Positions 60,323-64,000 of a DNA stretch of 64,000 nt are shown in pieces. The position numbers were made by a program, and so were the translations under genes. Every line of letters starts with the position of its first letter. Position 1 is the stretch's first letter. Source of the DNA: Iris pallida (Eukaryota; Streptophyta; Magnoliopsida; Asparagales; Iridaceae). Location: positions 8,425,492 through 8,489,491 of the forward strand of contig JANAVB010033216.1 of the NCBI GenBank assembly GCA_029216955.1. Direction: 5' to 3'. Under the pieces are notes generated by a model. That model was not told where the DNA came from, made no database searches, and was given only the letters and a program-made list of their open reading frames with translations.

Positions 60323-63138
60323 TGCAATGCCTGTGGTTCGTATTACGTATTTCTGGAATACGTGTACGTATTTATTCTTGTATTGCATGATTTTCTTGCT
60401 TAATTTCCTCCCTAGGCTTGGTTTATTCTTGGTTTGGGTTGGCTTGGTTCGGTTTGGGATTGCTCTTGGTTCATCATGAACCAAGGGGTGAACCCCCTAC
60501 CTACCAACACCACTACCATTTATTAACCCTTCTCCTTTCTCTCTCTTCATTTATCATCTTCTCCACCATTACTTCCTTACCTACCAGAGAGAGGGAGAGA
60601 GAGGTCTAGGCAAGTGCAACTTGCTTCATGGAGGAACTCTAATTTTATTGCTTCATTCTCTTCCTTACAGCATTTTAACTTACTTTAGAACTTGGCATTT
60701 TTACTTTCCATGGCTAGATTCTTGTAGATCTAAGTCTATTTTATTTTCGGAATTCTTGGGTTTTGATCTACTTAATCTTGTTATTTCCGAGTTTGGATGG
60801 TTCCATGTTGTAGAATATTTCGTTCTACCCCATTTTGACCCATGGAAGTTCGGATTTTGACTCCGGATGAAGGTTTCATGGAGCTTGGAAGCATTGATTC
60901 TTGGCGTTCTTCTTCTCGGAAGCTTGGAGAAGAAGAACAGTGCTAGACTTGACCGCATGAATACTTCATGCGGCAAGTGATTCCGAGCCGCATGAGCCTT
61001 CATACGACAGTTCTGGCCGCATGGGCTTGACTTGGCCGCATGACAATTCATGCGGCAAGTGACTTTGCCGCATGGGACTCTCAGCCGCATAGGCTGGATC
61101 CCATTCCTGGCCGCATGGACTTCTCTTCTAATTGAGCCGCATATGCGTCCGTCATTTCCTAGCCGCATGAACTTGCTTCCTCCCAGCCCCATGAAGCCCA
61201 CTTCTCCGCTGGCCGCATGAGGCCCAACATCTTGGAGCCGCATGCGCCCTCGTCCCCCTGACCGCATGCGCCCCTGCACTTCCAGCCGCATGCGCCCCCT
61301 TGTCTTAGCCGCATGGGATCCAGTGACCCTGGCCGCATGCGCTCTCCTAATTGGGCCGCATGTGTCTTACCCTTTTCTGGCCGCATAAGGCCTTGCTCCC
61401 GAGCCGCATATGCATCAGCACCCTTGACCGCATGAGACTGAGTTCATTATTAGCCGCATGGGCTGTTCCCTTTTAGCCGCATGTGATCATTCCTGGCCGC
61501 ATGTGCCTTAGCCGCATGGCTCTTCTATAGCCCTGCATATTGATATTTTATTAGATATTTAACGTCCATTTTATATCCTTACGCCTTTTGTCCTGAACTT
61601 GAAAATCATGAATTCATTTGATATTTTTGGAATTGATAATTGAGCATGACGCGATAGTGACCCGTAGTGGTGCACTCCTGACATAATAACCTGACATGAC
61701 CTGATAGTGGCCCGTCGTGGCGCACTCCTGACTAGTACACTTGACATGATAAACCTGACATGATTATCTCGAATAGCTGTTGCGACGGCTACCTGACATG
61801 ACATGACCTGTATAATTTAACCTGGACACCGTGGGCGATTGTGCTTGTACAAATAAACCAGTCCTATCTTGCATCATGTCTAGGACAGGGACTCCTGAGT
61901 ACCACGGTCAGGAGTACCTACTAAAATGGACTAAGGCTAATAACTAGATTAATACATTAGTCATGACGAGATTTTCCAGCTACAGGCAATCTCGTTACCT
62001 GGGCACACCTTGGGATCTGTAGCCTGTCGTCGAGTAGGGCACATTTCCAGCACACTGTCATGTGTTGCACTCTTCAAGCTACCTAAGGGTACATTCGTTT
62101 CCTGGATGATGTACCCACCTGAATTCAACTCTAATCTTTCAACCCGGGTAACCTGGATGGTCTGCAGGGCTTGTGGCTGTGGAATAATCTCACTGCATCT
62201 TATTAGTAATTAGGCTTGTGACAACCCTAGTTAGTTAAAGTATCAAGCCATAATTCTTGCTTGGCCGTGAAGTGATTGGATGGAGTCTAACCAGTCTAGT
62301 CTTGCCCTGATCCTGTTCCAGATTATTGAATGACCTGAATGCTTGTATTTATTTTATCGATAAATGGTGAGAATTCCAAGTTCTGTTCAGACGAAGGGTT
62401 ACAACCCCGGTCCTTGTTTGGTTTACGGGTTGTAACCTGGTTATCTGAATAGTTCCATGGTTATCTCGTCGTATATCATCCTGATGTATTTTCTTTATTT
62501 CCAGTTCTTACTTTTATTTATATCTTGTGCTGATTGCTGATTTTTAGTTCCTAAGTGAAGCCTCCTTTGTGGCACTTGCTCTTTCTGGGGTCTGACCCAG
62601 CTGGTTTTGTGTGGCCAGATTTCGGAGCAGCTCCAGAGGATCTACCGACCTTCCAGCCAGATGGTGGCCACTAGACGGAACCCTGGCAACGAGTGGGTTA
62701 TTTTTGGCTCTCCCACTCTATTGTAAAAATATTCTTTTGAGGCATTTAGCCGACGAGCACCTGTTTAGCTCGATTGCACTTACTTACTGTCTGCCTACGG
62801 GCTGTAACATGATTAACAAATCCTAGGGTTGATCATGTATGACTAAACTCTTGCTAGTCCTAATATTTTGTAACGACTAGCTTCATGATCAGCTGAATAT
62901 GTAATATTTGGGACGCCTTATTATTCTATATTTAATGATCATACATCTTGTAACATTTACTTATTTGCTTGTGATTGAGACACTAGGCTTGTTCGTGACC
63001 TTAAGAGACTACTGGCTTGTAGATAAACCCTCATGTATCTAGACAGCTGTGATCGTATAGCGAGATGGAACCAATTTCATATACGTAGCTGGCTATGTCT
63101 GCCCCCGCTCTCCAGTATTCTGGTTTTGGGGCGTGACA
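60323..63138 (+). mobile_element. 3' LTR of Ty3-B
   Basis: TGCAATGCCTGTGG to GGGGCGTGACA, 2816 bp; the second base pair of the canonical TGTAATG start is changed. It contains AG-GCAAGT at 60608-60615, the GCCGCATG array and the conserved final 600 bp. Frames at 60701-61291 (minus) and 62611-62826 (plus) are kept in the 5' LTR only because the LTRs are recent copies. Confidence 0.93.
60952..61520. repeat. GCCGCATG short-motif array, 3' LTR of Ty3-B
   Basis: About 25 copies of GCCGCATG or ACCGCATG spaced 15-30 bp apart with variable filler; the uninterrupted form of the array split in the 5' LTR. Confidence 0.85.
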
Positions 63139-63143
63139 CAAGA

Positions 63144-63875
63144 CAAGTACAGTTTGTTGTAGTTTACAATTATTTAGTAATAGTTTTATTGCAAATTTAA
63201 ACCACGTGGCAACACGGAACTCTCTTTGAGAGCTTTGACTGTTTAACTGTTGGGTACTGGGGGAGTAGTGTAATGAGTATGACCACATCCAAAATAGTAT
63301 AATGACTGTGTTAGCTTACCCCTCATACACATGGGGATAAGCCATATCGTATCAATAGGATATAACTGTACAACCCAATCTGGTCATATTCATTGCCTAT
63401 TCACATCACACTGTTTTAACTGTTGGAAAACCATTTATTTCAACTTGTTTAAAAGTGCATAACTCCATTATTATTTCAATTGTTAAAATATCATGAATTG
63501 TACTTTGCTCCCTCTTGACTGGAGACTATATTTTTAGGTCCTATTGATGATGCAGAGCTACTGATTAGTAACTATTATGATCCTGAGTTGTATCCAGTTG
63601 TGCTACCAGATGATGCTGGACTTGGAGATGACGAGTCTACCTTTTAGCTGTTGTCATTTACTATTTTCAGTTGTTGTTATTGAAAAAGACTATTTATTTT
63701 GTCAGTTGTAACTTTGTTGGACAAGTTTTTAATTATCGGAATATTAAAGTTGTGACAATTAGTCTGTGTTGTTGATTACCTGCATGAGTGATACAGCTTA
63801 CTGCCGCCGTCTCAACAACGGTGCAGGCTAGGCATGATCCGATTCGACCCAAGAAATTGGGACCAGGTCGTGACA
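63144..63875 (+). mobile_element. 3' part of the GTAAA-flanked solo LTR
   Basis: Continuation of 47521-49880 after the Ty3-B insertion, ending ACCAGGTCGTGACA. It resembles 16900-17450, which supports a shared LTR family. No gene. Confidence 0.82.
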
Positions 63876-63880
63876 GTAAA

Positions 63881-64000
63881 GATGGAGAAGAAGAAATGAG
63901 TAATGAGTAATAATGGAAGAGAGAGAGTGGAATTGATATTTATGGTGGGAGTGGTGGTAGGTGGGAGTAGTTCTCCACATGATAAACCAAAACAAGCAAG
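63881..64000 (-). mobile_element. Minus-strand Tekay-like LTR (part B, promoter side)
   Basis: It resumes the LTR broken at 47520. On the minus strand it reads as the promoter region: TTTATCATGTGGAGAAC (compare GGTTCATCATGAACC in Ty3-B), a TATA-like ATAAATATCA (plus 63934-63943) and CTCTCTCTCTTCC. The LTR start lies beyond the window. Confidence 0.75.

Larger units (their letters stand above)
49881..63138 (+). mobile_element. Full-length Tekay-type chromovirus (Ty3-B)
   Basis: 5' LTR 49881-55321, interior 55322-60322, 3' LTR 60323-63138. Flanks are CAAGG (49876-49880) and CAAGA (63139-63143), a 5-bp duplication with one change. Without the solo LTR nested in the 5' LTR it is about 10.6 kb, with LTRs of 2814 and 2816 bp that differ only slightly by eye, so it is younger than Ty3-A. 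Order gag, protease, RT, RNase H, integrase, chromodomain. Eight stop codons and at least two frameshifts make it non-autonomous now. Confidence 0.9.
47521..63875 (+). mobile_element. Solo LTR (target duplication GTAAA), split by the Tekay-type element
   Basis: LTR sequence is 47521-49880 and 63144-63875, in total about 3.09 kb, from TGTGAAACCCG to AGGTCGTGACA. It is flanked by perfect GTAAA copies at 47516-47520 and 63876-63880 that lie 16 kb apart. No interior of its own. The TATA box is at 48078 and a donor-like AG-GTAAGC at 48707. A 223-codon Pro/Arg/Ser-rich frame (48006-48677) overlaps the promoter and leader, and is more likely a by-product of GC-rich leader sequence than a gene. Confidence 0.88.

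Overview
This window looks like a transposon-dense stretch of a plant nuclear chromosome, probably from a flowering plant. It holds Ty3/gypsy chromovirus polyproteins, Ty1/copia fragments, long LTRs beginning TGT and ending GTGACA with 5-bp target duplications, Mutator-like elements with 9-bp target duplications, foldback MITEs, a SINE-like fragment and many long (AT)n tracts. I found no intact host gene, no rRNA, no clear tRNA gene and no CRISPR. Every protein-like segment I can recognise belongs to a transposon and is broken by stops or frameshifts.

Layout. Positions 1-16133 are a minus-strand non-autonomous LTR element of the LARD type, arranged LTR-internal-LTR-internal-LTR: two almost identical 4.05-kb non-coding interiors between 2.9-kb LTRs. 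It is inserted in the 3' part of another LTR (16134-17450), which itself sits in a decayed copia integrase gene (17451-18240, minus). A solo LTR with target duplication AGAAG follows (18821-20931), then a 254-bp MITE. Two copies of one Mutator-like family come next. MULE-P (22327-28842) holds a solo LTR and a truncated copia element. MULE-Q (29771-43780) holds a full-length Ty3 element (30634-43010), whose 5' LTR holds a 3.9-kb solo LTR (31750-35617). A 149-bp MITE abuts MULE-P.

The right third is a four-level nest. A minus-strand LTR (44284-47520, resuming at 63881) is split by a solo LTR (47521-63875, duplication GTAAA). That is split by a full-length Tekay-type chromovirus (49881-63138), whose 5' LTR is split by another solo LTR (50596-53217, duplication CTTGG).

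How the parts relate. The coding Tekay-type element and the non-coding LARD array share the same 12-nt polypurine tract context and a 19-nt primer site. That site matches, from memory, the 3' end of plant tRNA-Ile(AAU) rather than the usual initiator Met tRNA. This suggests that elements of the Tekay type supplied the proteins that moved the LARD. The other Ty3 element uses the Met-type site. The LTRs also carry fast-changing short-motif arrays, a conserved splice-donor-like motif downstream of the promoter and, in one case, a dense cluster of TTGAC (W-box-like) motifs. Boundaries supported by target duplications are the firmest calls here. Divergence remarks are by eye, not computed.
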